The position numbers and the translations under genes are program-made. Positions 27,061 to 36,119 of a stretch of 64,000 bases of DNA are shown piece after piece. How positions within the stretch are numbered: position 1 is the stretch's first letter; each line of letters opens with the position of its first letter. Under the pieces are notes generated by a model. It was not told the DNA's origin, did no database searches, and saw only the letters and a list, made by a program, of their open reading frames with translations. The DNA is from Planktomarina sp. (GTDB lineage: Bacteria > Pseudomonadota > Alphaproteobacteria > Rhodobacterales > Rhodobacteraceae), in contig JAFMEA010000001.1 in assembly GCA_017856985.1 (NCBI GenBank), positions 124,001-188,000 on the forward strand, given 5' to 3'.

Positions 27061-27095
27061 TTGTGATCACAAAAATAATATTTTTGTGATCACAA
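27061..27095. promoter_or_regulatory. Double palindromic operator upstream of the aldehyde dehydrogenase gene
   Basis: The perfect 12-bp palindrome TTGTGATCACAA occurs at 27061-27072 and again at 27084-27095. The centres are 23 bp apart, about two helical turns, so a regulator could bind both on one DNA face. The flanks extend the symmetry to one 41-bp inverted repeat centred near 27078. The half-site TGTGA recalls CRP/FNR proteins, but the compact dyad without a 6-bp spacer is more like a GntR/FCD-type operator. No matching regulator gene lies nearby. Confidence 0.75.
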
Positions 27096-27145
27096 TATAT
27101 AGTAGTAAATTAATAATAAAAATTGCGAAGGTGCAAGTTACAAAT

Positions 27146-28633
27146 ATGATAAATCAATCTGAAATTAATAAATTAAGGCAAGCTTCAGTATCCGTGGGTC
27201 AACATATGATTAATGGTGAAAAAGTCGATTCAATCGATGGGGCTAAAATGGATGTGATTTCTCCGATTGATGGCAGATTTCTGACAGAGATTGCCGCTGG
27301 GCGCAGCGGAGATGTAGATAAGGCAGTTCGAGCAGCTCGAATTGCTTTCGAAGATGGCCGGTGGTCTGGCCTTGCTCCAGCGGTGAGGGGAAAGGTACTG
27401 CAACGGATTGCTGATAAAATTGTAAAGGAAGCACACTGGCTTGCAGTTCTTGGGGTGCGGGACAATGGAACTGAAATTTCGATGGCGATAAAGGCTGAGC
27501 CATTGAGTGCTGCAGGAACATTTCGTTATTATGGGGAGCTATGTGATAAGCAATATGGTGAAATTGCACCAACGGCTGTGGGAACTTTAGGTCTGGTACA
27601 TCATACACCCGTTGGCGTGGTCGGTGTAATTGTTCCTTGGAATTTTCCTCTCATGATATCTGCTTGGAAAATTGCCGCAGCGCTGGCAACAGGAAATACT
27701 ATTGTTTTAAAGCCAGCTGAATTAGCCTCCCTAAGTATCTTGAGATTAGTAGAAATTTGCCATGAAGCTGGCCTGCCTGACGGAGTTCTAAATGTGGTTA
27801 CTGGCACTGGTTTAGATGTTGGGGCTCCATTAGGCCAGCATATGGATGTGGATGTATTAGCCTTTACTGGCTCTGGAACTGTTGGTCGCCAACTAATGAT
27901 GTATGCGGCCCAATCTAACCTCAAGCGTGTTTATTTAGAACTTGGTGGAAAGTCTGCATCAGTTGTTTTTGCTGACGCGGATAATCTCGACTTAATAGCT
28001 AAAGTAGTTGCTGGCGCTATTTTTCGTAACAGTGGGCAAGTTTGTGTCGCATCGTCTCGGTTATTGGTAGAAAACTCAATACATAAGGACTTTGTTGAAA
28101 AAATAGTAAATATTGCTGATGAAATGAAGTTGGGCGATCCTCTGGATTTATCAACAAATGCCGGTGCTATCGCCTCACAGACCCAGATGAATAATATCTT
28201 GCAAAACTGTGATCAAGCTGCCGCAGATGGAGCGGAGTTAAAGTTAGGTGGTGCACAACGCGCCGTTGAAACTGGTGGATTTTACATTGGTCCGACTGTT
28301 TTTGATAATGCTCCACAAGATAGCTCTTTGGTACAGGAAGAAATTTTTGGACCAGTACTAGCAGTGCAACCATTTGATACTGAAGAAGAAGCGGTTAAAT
28401 TATCAAATGGTACTGATTATGGCCTCGCTGCAGGCGTATTCACACAAAATATTAACCGAGCCCATCGTATGGTTGAGCGACTGCGGGCTGGAGTAGTGCA
28501 TGTGAATACCTATGGAGGCGCTGATGTGACAGTGCCTTTAGGCGGTGTGGGTCAATCAGGTAATGGACATGATAAATCGCCTCATGCACTAAACAAATTC
28601 CAAAACCTTAAAACGGCGTGGATCCAATTATGA
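27146..28633 (+). CDS. NAD(P)-dependent aldehyde dehydrogenase
   Basis: A 495-aa aldehyde dehydrogenase. The cofactor segment is GVVGVIVPWNFPLMI, the general base Glu is in LELGGKSASVVF and the nucleophile Cys in NSGQVCVASSR. The C-terminal GGVGQSGNGHDKS is typical. ATG at 27146 is preferred: an upstream GTG at 27086 would put the start inside the palindromic operator. The gene is 13 bp upstream of the Tm-1-like gene and divergent from the class III aminotransferase. Oxidation of the aldehyde made by that aminotransferase is a reasonable inference. Confidence 0.92.
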   Translation: MINQSEINKLRQASVSVGQHMINGEKVDSIDGAKMDVISPIDGRFLTEIAAGRSGDVDKAVRAARIAFEDGRWSGLAPAVRGKVLQRIADKIVKEAHWLAVLGVRDNGTEISMAIKAEPLSAAGTFRYYGELCDKQYGEIAPTAVGTLGLVHHTPVGVVGVIVPWNFPLMISAWKIAAALATGNTIVLKPAELASLSILRLVEICHEAGLPDGVLNVVTGTGLDVGAPLGQHMDVDVLAFTGSGTVGRQLMMYAAQSNLKRVYLELGGKSASVVFADADNLDLIAKVVAGAIFRNSGQVCVASSRLLVENSIHKDFVEKIVNIADEMKLGDPLDLSTNAGAIASQTQMNNILQNCDQAAADGAELKLGGAQRAVETGGFYIGPTVFDNAPQDSSLVQEEIFGPVLAVQPFDTEEEAVKLSNGTDYGLAAGVFTQNINRAHRMVERLRAGVVHVNTYGGADVTVPLGGVGQSGNGHDKSPHALNKFQNLKTAWIQL

Positions 28634-28646
28634 GGATAGTAAAGTA

Positions 28647-29885
28647 ATGGTTAAAAAAACGATCTTAGTTATTGGAACTTATGACACGAAGGATGAAGAA
28701 TTAAATTACGTTTGTGGCTGCATTGTTGCGCAGGGTGGCGATGTTTTGACAATGGACGTCAGTGTCTTAGGTGACCCGTCAACTCCCACTAATATATCAA
28801 AACATCAGGTTGCTGAGGCGGGTGGTTCTACTATCCAAATAGCAATTAAAAGTGGTAATGAAAATTCAGCAATGCAAATCATGGCAAGAGGAGCGGTTGT
28901 TTTAACTTCTCAACTACACGCCTCTGGCAAGGTTGACGCCATGCTGGCCCTGGGTGGAACTATGGGAACTGATTTAGCTCTAGATTGTGCTCAGGCATTA
29001 CCGATGGGCGTTCCAAAATATGTTGTCTCTACAGTTTCTTTTTCACCTATTATACCGCCGGATCGATTGGCGCCTGATATTCAAATGATACTATGGGCAG
29101 GCGGTCTTTATGGTTTAAACTCGGTTTGCAAATCGTCCCTTAGTCAAGCAGCTGGTGCGGTACTAGGTTCCGCCAGAAGCGTTGAGTCACCGAAAGCGGA
29201 TAGACCTGTGATAGGTATGATGAGCCTTGGGTCTTCATGTTTGAGCTATATGAAATTGTTACGAGATCCACTTGAGGCTCGCGGATTTGAAGTTGCTATT
29301 TTTCATGCGACTGGCATGGGTGGGATGGCGTTTGAAGTGTTAGCTCGCCAAGGTTATTTTGTAGCGGTAATGGATTTTGCAATGCAAGAACTTGCTAACT
29401 CTATGGTTGGTTCTGTTATTAATGCTGGGTCTGACAGATTAACAGGGGCAGGATCAAAGGGCATTCCACAAATTATAGCTCCTGGCTGTTCCGACTTAAT
29501 TGATTTTGTTGGATGGCAGGAGACCCCACCAAAATATGCTGATCGGCCTTTTCATCAGCATAACCGTTTAATAAAATCATCTCTCCTTCGCCCAGAAGAA
29601 CGCCGAACATTGATTCAAGACATAGCTACCCGTTTGCAGGAATCCAAGGGTCCAGTAAATTTTATACTTCCAACTCAGGGAGTTGAGGCATGGGACAAAT
29701 ATGGAGAACCCGCCTATGACCCCGACGGTTTGTCCGCGATGGTCGATGAGGTGCGACAGATAATCAAACCACCTCTTCAGCTGACTGAAGTGGACTGCCA
29801 TATTAATGATCAAGCTTTTGCTGACACTGCATTAAATATTCTTGATGATTGGGTAGCGAAAGGGGTAGTTCAGTGTGAACTTTAA
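28647..29885 (+). CDS. Tm-1-like ATP-binding domain protein (UPF0261)
   Basis: A 412-aa member of the UPF0261/Tm-1-like family. The N-terminal signature is ILVIGTYDTKDEELNYV, with ALGGTMGTDLALD and VVSTVSFSP in the ATP-binding half; the C-terminal half has FHATGMGGMAFEVLA and LPTQGVEAWDKYGEPAYDPD. The family is named after the tomato virus-resistance protein Tm-1; in bacteria its reaction is not settled to my knowledge. It often sits beside a TIM-barrel PEP-hydrolase-like partner, which is absent here. It lies 13 bp after the aldehyde dehydrogenase stop, so the two are probably co-transcribed under the double palindrome. Confidence 0.87.
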   Translation: MVKKTILVIGTYDTKDEELNYVCGCIVAQGGDVLTMDVSVLGDPSTPTNISKHQVAEAGGSTIQIAIKSGNENSAMQIMARGAVVLTSQLHASGKVDAMLALGGTMGTDLALDCAQALPMGVPKYVVSTVSFSPIIPPDRLAPDIQMILWAGGLYGLNSVCKSSLSQAAGAVLGSARSVESPKADRPVIGMMSLGSSCLSYMKLLRDPLEARGFEVAIFHATGMGGMAFEVLARQGYFVAVMDFAMQELANSMVGSVINAGSDRLTGAGSKGIPQIIAPGCSDLIDFVGWQETPPKYADRPFHQHNRLIKSSLLRPEERRTLIQDIATRLQESKGPVNFILPTQGVEAWDKYGEPAYDPDGLSAMVDEVRQIIKPPLQLTEVDCHINDQAFADTALNILDDWVAKGVVQCEL

Positions 29886-29913
29886 TATTGTTGAGCACCA
29901 CAGAATTTCATCA

Positions 29914-30936
29914 TTATTCTAAAAGGTTCATTTCTGTCAAAAAGCTAACGTGGCTTTTAATAAGTGTTTTGGCTGCTGCAGTTGTGGCAAATTCTACCAA
30001 GCTAGATTTTACTGTTGAGCGGTATCTGTATAGTTCTTCTTCTGTCCACTTATAAAAGTAGACCTCGTTTTCGAGTAGTGTTTTAGTCGTAAGGGCTTTT
30101 TTGATTTTCGTCATGGTATTGTTTTTAAGAGCGAGAGCCTGCATTCCATTTTTAAGAATAGCTTGATGATTAGAGGGCATAGAATCCCAAACTCCTTTTC
30201 GGCAGGCTAAGTGGCTCGCTGGCATGGAGTAGAATCCTGGAAAATTAGTGCTATTTCTGATGTCATAGAGCGCTAATTCTGAGGTTTCTGTTAAAGTTGC
30301 GGCATATGCGTCATCGAGAATACCAGTCACAATTGCGCCTGGAATGGCGTTAGAATTTATTACAATTGGTGAGGTTCCTAAGTTTGTAAAAACTGTGTTG
30401 CTTAGGCCTGAAGATGAACGAAACCTCCAATCTTTTACGTCAGCGATCCCACCAACAGATTTTGAGGAGGAAAACGATGCTGGCCCCGGAATCCACCATC
30501 CGATGAACTCCATGTCATGTGCATTATATAAAACATTTAGGGCTTCGTATCCGTTCCCATGAATTAGCCATGCCATTTGTTCCTGTGGAGTAAAATAAAG
30601 ACCTACCAAATCACTAGCAAATTGGAATGCTGGATCCCTACTAGCCTGATAGGAACCATCTGTCATATCGCAATCAAGAATGCCTGCTATAGCGGCATCA
30701 AAAGTCTCAGTAGCTTTCGTGATAGCGGAGCCATAGAACATCTTAATTTTGATTTCATCATTTGACATCGTACCTACGTTTTCAATAAACTCTGCCACCA
30801 TCTTCCCAGACATGCTCTCAGCAGTGAAGTGTGTTTGAATACGAAGACTAGTATTTTCTGCAGAGGCCACTGTAGCTAATCCAAAGGCAACTGCCGCAAC
30901 TGAAGCTAAGGTACTTATTCTTTTAACGAGGCGCAC
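29914..30936 (-). CDS. TRAP transporter periplasmic solute-binding protein (DctP family), orphan
   Basis: About 340 aa from the GTG at 30936, which has AGGGAG about 7 nt upstream and gives a clean signal peptide MRLVKRISTLASVAAVAFG ending ATVASA. The body is DctP-like, with FYGSAITKATETFDAAIAG, the domain-crossing arginine region WRFRSSSGLSN and NAIPGAIVTGILDDAYAA. TRAP binding proteins usually capture carboxylates, including sulfonates and ectoine. No DctQ or DctM membrane subunit lies next to it, so it either works with a distant pair or is a stand-alone receptor. Confidence 0.82.
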   Translation of the reverse strand: MRLVKRISTLASVAAVAFGLATVASAENTSLRIQTHFTAESMSGKMVAEFIENVGTMSNDEIKIKMFYGSAITKATETFDAAIAGILDCDMTDGSYQASRDPAFQFASDLVGLYFTPQEQMAWLIHGNGYEALNVLYNAHDMEFIGWWIPGPASFSSSKSVGGIADVKDWRFRSSSGLSNTVFTNLGTSPIVINSNAIPGAIVTGILDDAYAATLTETSELALYDIRNSTNFPGFYSMPASHLACRKGVWDSMPSNHQAILKNGMQALALKNNTMTKIKKALTTKTLLENEVYFYKWTEEELYRYRSTVKSSLVEFATTAAAKTLIKSHVSFLTEMNLLE

Positions 30937-31154
30937 AACAGATCTCCCTGAGTTCAATAACTAGCTGTTATAAAAACTTGTAAATTTCTTATATTTTATA
31001 AAATACTTTGCCACCTTTATCATTGCAACACATCATATTTTTTGCTTGCCAGAAATGTGGAGTTGCAGTGGTTTTTAAAATCCAACTACCGCTTGGATAC
31101 AGCTAGTAAAGTTCAACTTTATTGAACCGTTATTGGTATATTTAATTACTCTAT

Positions 31155-32033
31155 TTATAGCTTATTCAGAGGAATTTTTAGTGTCATATTTCCGGCTTCA
31201 TCTCTAGGTATTTCTCCTGCCCGCATATTTACTTGCAGTGAGGGGATAATCAATTTTGGCATCGCTAACTGCGCATCACGCTCCTCGCGCATTACAACAA
31301 ACGTGTTTCGGTCTGTTCCTTTGCCTACGTGAATATTCGCCATTTTCTGTTCTCCAACTGTTGTTTCCCAGCTAATCGCCCTTCCTCCAGGACCGTAATC
31401 ATGGCAAACAAATAAACGCACGTCATCTGGTAAGCGAAGAACTCGACTTATCGAATCAAATAATTGGCCAGCATCTCCACCAGGGAAATCTGCTCGAGCA
31501 GAGCCTCCGTCGGGCATGAATAAGGTGTCACCTGAAAAAGCTGCATCTCCCATTATATGTACCATGCAAGCCGGTGTATGCCCTGGTGTATGGATTGCGA
31601 AACATTTCATTTTGCCGACTGTATAAGTATCCTCATCTTCAAAAAGCTTATCAAATTGAGAGCCGTCACGCTCAAACTCAGTGCCCTCGTTGAAGATTTT
31701 TCCAAAAGTATCTTGAACTGATTGAATATGTTCTCCTATACCAATCTTTCCGCCTAGTTTCTGCTGAATATATGGCGCGCCTGAGAGGTGATCTGCGTGC
31801 ACATGGGTTTCGATTATCCACTCAAGTCGTAATTGATTATTGATGATGTGCTCGATCATCTCATCCGCACTTTCGTAGCTTAATCGCCCAGCGGCATAAT
31901 CAAATTGCATGACTGCATCTATTACTGCACATGAAGTACTCTGGGGATCTTTTACCACGTAACTTATCGTATTTGATTGTGCATCAAAAAATGCCTTAAC
32001 ATCTGGCTTATGGGTCATATCGGGTGATTGCAT
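31155..32033 (-). CDS. ETHE1/Blh-like metallo-beta-lactamase (probable persulfide/sulfur dioxygenase)
   Basis: A 292-aa MBL-fold hydrolase from the ATG at 32033. The metal motif is THVHADHLSGAPYIQ, followed by HTPGHTPACMVH and the DTLF segment GDTLFMPDGGSARADFPGG, which is characteristic of ETHE1-type and Blh-type iron sulfur dioxygenases rather than glyoxalase II. Those enzymes oxidise glutathione persulfide to sulfite. A type II sulfide:quinone reductase and a methanethiol oxidase lie within 7 kb, supporting a sulfur role. The frame extends to a GTG at 32072 without a ribosome site. Confidence 0.83.
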   Translation of the reverse strand: MQSPDMTHKPDVKAFFDAQSNTISYVVKDPQSTSCAVIDAVMQFDYAAGRLSYESADEMIEHIINNQLRLEWIIETHVHADHLSGAPYIQQKLGGKIGIGEHIQSVQDTFGKIFNEGTEFERDGSQFDKLFEDEDTYTVGKMKCFAIHTPGHTPACMVHIMGDAAFSGDTLFMPDGGSARADFPGGDAGQLFDSISRVLRLPDDVRLFVCHDYGPGGRAISWETTVGEQKMANIHVGKGTDRNTFVVMREERDAQLAMPKLIIPSLQVNMRAGEIPRDEAGNMTLKIPLNKL

Positions 32034-32506
32034 CAGAATAGTATTCCTTTTTGGTCTTTTAAATGTTGCCACTGCATCAAATTAAAGGCAAGACCTTTGC
32101 TGTTTCAAGCATGGTGAAACAAACCAGAAAACTTTTTTTGTCACCAAATTAATCAATATCCGTAAGCTAATTAATTGATTTGTAGAGAATAGGAACTTGG
32201 CAAGAGGAGAAGTGTCGTAAGTAATTTAGGCATACTCATTTTAAGGTTTAAACCGACAGTTGGCTCAATTTTTGAACAGCGATTGCATGCTTAGTGTTAG
32301 GCCCAAGAGGTGTTTAGAAGCCATTTATTTTGACTGTTACCTATGGTAATTGTTGACTTAACTAGGCCGAATATCGTCCGTTAGTTACGCATGTTTATGG
32401 TAAGTTTAGGGATAATTTTGTGAGGTTAATTTTCTTATTTGGGAAGTTAAAGTTTTAAAATTTAGGTGAACGAAACGGCCGTACTAACAAAAAATAGGTC
32501 TTATTA
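32034..32506. other. Intergenic region, nothing recognised
   Basis: About 470 bp of AT-rich sequence separate the divergent sulfur dioxygenase and alpha/beta hydrolase genes. I see no convincing gene, RNA structure or operator in it. Confidence 0.4.
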
Positions 32507-33331
32507 ATGGCTAAAATTTCTTTAAACGGATACGAATTATCTTACAGCTTTAATGGCGTCTCTAAGTCCGCGGGCGGGGTCAGTGTGTTACTTATACACG
32601 GTGCTGGTGGGCAAGAGGTTGACTGGCCTTTAGCTTGGCGCAGCCTGAATGATCTAACGCGGTCCCTTGGCTTGACGCCAAAAGAACACGGGGGTGGATT
32701 AGATAATTATCCAGTATATGCAATAGATCTTCCTGGGCATGGAAAGTCAGGTGGAAAAAGCCAATCATCCGTCGAAGAATATGCAAACGCAGTCAACGAA
32801 TTTGTCACAGCTATTGAGCTCGACAATGTTTGTATTGTTGGACATTCAATGGGCGCATCTATTGCGCTAAATGCAGCTTTAAATAAATATAGCTGGCTCA
32901 CTGCAATCGCAATGATTGGTGGTGCCAGCAAGATGTTTGTAACAGATGCAATACTCGAAGGTTTGAAAGAAAACTTTGAGCCAACAATTGAAAATATTGT
33001 AAAATATTCGTGGTATAAAAATACAGGTGCCTTTTTTAAGCAAAAAGCACGACAACGAATGCTAGAAGCGGGTTCAAAAGTTGTTTATGATGATTTTTAT
33101 GCTTGTAGCCAATTCGATGTTTCAGACAGATTGACTGAAATTGACGTTCCCGCACTCATAATTGCTTCAGATTATGATCGCATGGTACCTCTTAAAATTA
33201 GCCAGGACATGGCAAACCAGCTAAGCCGGTCAACCTTTGTAGCATTAGAAAACTGTGGGCATTTTCAACATATAGAACAAACTAGTAGAGTGGCAAAAGA
33301 GTTGGCAAATTATCTTTCCACTCTTGGTTAG
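32507..33331 (+). CDS. Alpha/beta hydrolase
   Basis: A 274-aa hydrolase. The oxyanion region is LLIHGAGGQEVDWP, the nucleophile elbow is VGHSMGASIALNAA, the acid is in IASDYDRMVP and the His in NCGHFQHIEQ. It resembles small esterases and thioesterases of the MhpC/BioH type. It is alone on the plus strand between minus-strand sulfur genes, converging on the DUF2182 gene. It does not look like S-formylglutathione hydrolase, which has a different core. Substrate unknown. Confidence 0.85.
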   Translation: MAKISLNGYELSYSFNGVSKSAGGVSVLLIHGAGGQEVDWPLAWRSLNDLTRSLGLTPKEHGGGLDNYPVYAIDLPGHGKSGGKSQSSVEEYANAVNEFVTAIELDNVCIVGHSMGASIALNAALNKYSWLTAIAMIGGASKMFVTDAILEGLKENFEPTIENIVKYSWYKNTGAFFKQKARQRMLEAGSKVVYDDFYACSQFDVSDRLTEIDVPALIIASDYDRMVPLKISQDMANQLSRSTFVALENCGHFQHIEQTSRVAKELANYLSTLG

Positions 33332-33433
33332 CGGAACGTAATTTTTTGGCTAATTTTGTCACGTACGTCTACATCTTTTAAGATTCAGTGGATACGAGTT
33401 TATAAGTGAAATATTTCAGTGTCTGACTAATTG

Positions 33434-34267
33434 TCAAACGGCTAACAGGTAAAATAGAAGACCCATAGAACACATCACACCGCCCCAAAATTTCGCTAAA
33501 TTAATTCTTGATTCTGAGTAGGTTTCCAAAATCATCATCACAGTAAGCATTGCCATTGCCAAAATATTCATCAATCCAAAGGCGAACATTGTCAGCATCA
33601 ATGGAAAGCAACATCTAACGCATGCAAGACCGTAGGCGGTGCCTGAGGTTGTTTCTGCTGTCTGACAGCATGGTTTCAAATCAGTCATTGCTATTAAATT
33701 TTTGCGCTCTTTTAGATGGGCTGATTTGTGTTGTGATAATTGATAAGTGCCGGCCACGCATAGAACAGTGGCTGAAATCATTGGATTTGTAATCACCATA
33801 TGCCCATTTAACACATCTAACATTCGAAGTGCCCATTGAACGGATACCCCCAACATACAAAAACCTGACCAAATGGCGAAGTAGCCCAAGACAAACGGGA
33901 TAGCTTTTTCTCCTCGTATTTTGGCTGATTTGAGTAATGGAAATAAGTTCGGCAACATCATTGCGGCGACCATAGCTACCCACATTGTAAATGATTTTAC
34001 GAAATCCAAGATGTCCCAATTGGCATTAGTTGTGGTGCAAAAGTTGAGGGAAGTTTCAAAACCAAGAGGATTATTTAATAGGTAATACTGAATGGCAGCA
34101 AACATTTGCATGCCAGGCCCAGCTTCTGAAAGGCTGCCAACCGAGTCCAGCGTAATTAGTTGCATGAAGCTATAAAACCAACCGAATGCAACTAAAAATA
34201 AAACCACTAAACCAGAGCTAGGGGTCAAAGCGGCGGTTGCTCTTCGAATTGTCAAAGCAGCCGTCAT
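33434..34267 (-). CDS. DUF2182 integral membrane protein
   Basis: A 277-aa membrane protein with about seven hydrophobic segments. The DUF2182 signatures are AMMLPNLFPLL in the middle, GYFAIWSGFCMLGV and CCFPLMLTMFAFGLMNILAMA near the C-terminus; a cysteine pair also occurs in LKPCCQTAET. DUF2182 proteins are described as predicted metal-binding membrane proteins. The start overlaps the upstream ferredoxin stop by 4 bp (ATGA), so the two are co-translated. Adjacency to the methanethiol oxidase suggests a part in metal supply or electron transfer; this is inference. Confidence 0.8.
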   Translation of the reverse strand: MTAALTIRRATAALTPSSGLVVLFLVAFGWFYSFMQLITLDSVGSLSEAGPGMQMFAAIQYYLLNNPLGFETSLNFCTTTNANWDILDFVKSFTMWVAMVAAMMLPNLFPLLKSAKIRGEKAIPFVLGYFAIWSGFCMLGVSVQWALRMLDVLNGHMVITNPMISATVLCVAGTYQLSQHKSAHLKERKNLIAMTDLKPCCQTAETTSGTAYGLACVRCCFPLMLTMFAFGLMNILAMAMLTVMMILETYSESRINLAKFWGGVMCSMGLLFYLLAV

Positions 34268-34641
34268 CGCGCGCTTGCTTTCGTTTTTGCTTTGTCTAAT
34301 AAAATTGCAGCGTTTTTGCTAGCAAATGGATTGTGATAAAGGGTGCCATGGCTTTCAACGCCAACATCAAAAACACAATTTTCTTTTGGACGCGCCACAC
34401 ACAGTAAGACATAACCATCTTGGGACTGACGCTTATTAACCGCAGTTCCCTTTGGTTGCCTTACGCTACCAGAGATCATTTTGGCGGCGCAGGTTATACA
34501 TCCTCCATATCGACAAGCCACGGGTAGAACCCAACCTGCTGCTTCAAAAACATCGAGAATAGACTCGTTTTCAGAGACTTCCAATGTTTTGTTTTGGCGG
34601 TTTCGGAATGTAATTTTATGCTTAAAAGCTTTATCTGACAT
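34264..34641 (-). CDS. Plant-type 2Fe-2S ferredoxin
   Basis: A 125-aa protein with the [2Fe-2S] ligand set Cys43, Cys48, Cys51 and Cys81 (CRYGGCITC and LLCVARP). It lies 44 bp after the methanethiol oxidase stop and overlaps the DUF2182 start. A ferredoxin with no oxygenase or reductase beside it suggests an electron carrier for this small operon. A conserved electron-transfer role is likely; the partner is inferred from location. Confidence 0.88.
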   Translation of the reverse strand: MSDKAFKHKITFRNRQNKTLEVSENESILDVFEAAGWVLPVACRYGGCITCAAKMISGSVRQPKGTAVNKRQSQDGYVLLCVARPKENCVFDVGVESHGTLYHNPFASKNAAILLDKAKTKASAR

Positions 34642-34684
34642 TTTAAAAAAAGGAGCCTATCTGAACAATAGGCCCCCACTTTTT

Positions 34685-36052
34685 TTAGACCCAGATGTCT
34701 GACGAACAGTCACCACCAGGGTATCTTGTCTCATGTGCCCGCGCTGGGCCATGTGGTTCTTTTCCAAAATCAATATGGAAATCTTCGCGAATTTTCATAC
34801 CACCATTTTCTACATCACAATCAACAATGAGCATAATGCCGCCTTTGTCCTTCATGCTTGGATAGAACTGGTTATCCCATGTTGAAAATAGTGACGTCGT
34901 GACAAATAAGCGTTTTCCATCCAGAGATAGTTGGATCATTTGTGGTGCACCATCTACTGAACGCCCGTTAACGTCAGGTGCTTTGCCAAGCAGACCACCA
35001 ATCCAAACTTGGCCAGTTAGCTTTGGGTTTGAGGGATCTGAGATATCGTATTGCCTTAAATCCCCGTGGAGCCAATTTGAAAAATATAGATATTTGTCAT
35101 CCATAGAGACGAGAATATCAGTAATCAAACCGGGCATCGGTACGGGAAAATCTTCGACATCAATAGCATCAACATCGATAATTTTTTCAATTTGTAATTC
35201 ACCTGCATCATCTTTGTACCAATGAAAAATATTTGAGCTTAGCGTTGCTCCTACAAATCCATGTGTGCTGTCAGGATCATGATGGAATCTAGCTTCAAGA
35301 GGAATCAATCCTTCAGGACCAAGGTCCACTGATTTTTCTATTTTTCTATTTTTAAAGTCCCAAAAATGGATGTGTTGACCATACTTACCGTTAGCTACAT
35401 CCTCTAAGTCAAAGCCTGGCATGAAGGTATTAGGTGCCGCCCATTCGGTAGAAACCATCATGTTGTGTCGGGGTTGATACCAAAAATCATAGCTAAAGTT
35501 CATACCGGTAGTATCAAGCTCCCAACGCCCGACAATGTTGAAATCTTTGTCTAATTGTAAATACCCGCCTGGCGCATTGCCTTCGGCATCTCCGAGCATT
35601 GACACTATTATATCGGCACCAAGGCAGTGGACAGTATGTGGTGCAGACAAATTTGTTTTTTCTTTAATTTCGTCGCCACTAACCGTTTTAAACAAAGCGG
35701 GTTTTCTTGGGTCAGTCGCAGTGTCAACTATGTAAAAGTTAGATGTCCTCACACCAGGAATAATAAGATATTTACGTTCCATACTTCCGTCTGTGTTGCA
35801 CGAAGAGCAGGCATTCCATCCCATATGATGAAGCTCATCACCAACTACCCCAAGTTCAGTACGATGAATGATTTCACCGTATGTGGAGCTATTTTCATCA
35901 ACATCTATTGTCGCCAAATAATCTGGTTTTTCTATTCCGGTTCCTGTGTAAATACAGATTGTATAAACAACCTTTTCGCGTGGGGCTTTAATTGCATCCT
36001 TTGGTGACGCGTATCCGGGGCCGGCGCAACTTTTACTATTATTATCTAACAT
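34685..36052 (-). CDS. mtoX: Methanethiol oxidase / selenium-binding protein 1 family (MtoX/SBP56)
   Basis: A 455-aa protein strongly resembling SELENBP1/SBP56. Segments include CAGPGYASPKDAIKAPRE, PDYLATIDVD, DELHHMGWNACSSC (Cys82 and Cys85) and the C-terminal RYPGGDCSSDIWV. The family is known to oxidise methanethiol with oxygen to formaldehyde, hydrogen sulfide and hydrogen peroxide in bacteria and humans. No signal peptide is visible, so this copy is probably cytoplasmic, unlike the reported exported bacterial form. A GGGAG site precedes the ATG. The divergent neighbour is a formaldehyde dehydrogenase and a sulfide:quinone reductase follows it, which fits the three products. Confidence 0.88.
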   Translation of the reverse strand: MLDNNSKSCAGPGYASPKDAIKAPREKVVYTICIYTGTGIEKPDYLATIDVDENSSTYGEIIHRTELGVVGDELHHMGWNACSSCNTDGSMERKYLIIPGVRTSNFYIVDTATDPRKPALFKTVSGDEIKEKTNLSAPHTVHCLGADIIVSMLGDAEGNAPGGYLQLDKDFNIVGRWELDTTGMNFSYDFWYQPRHNMMVSTEWAAPNTFMPGFDLEDVANGKYGQHIHFWDFKNRKIEKSVDLGPEGLIPLEARFHHDPDSTHGFVGATLSSNIFHWYKDDAGELQIEKIIDVDAIDVEDFPVPMPGLITDILVSMDDKYLYFSNWLHGDLRQYDISDPSNPKLTGQVWIGGLLGKAPDVNGRSVDGAPQMIQLSLDGKRLFVTTSLFSTWDNQFYPSMKDKGGIMLIVDCDVENGGMKIREDFHIDFGKEPHGPARAHETRYPGGDCSSDIWV

Positions 36053-36119
36053 ATTTTTCTCCCGTTAAATTTATGTAATTTTTTATAGGTCTAATTACGC
36101 AAGTCTTTGAGTTTCTATT

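Noticed and set aside
27086..27145. Upstream GTG extension of the aldehyde dehydrogenase gene
   Set aside because: It would begin inside the palindromic operator and adds residues not typical of the family; the ATG at 27146 is more plausible.
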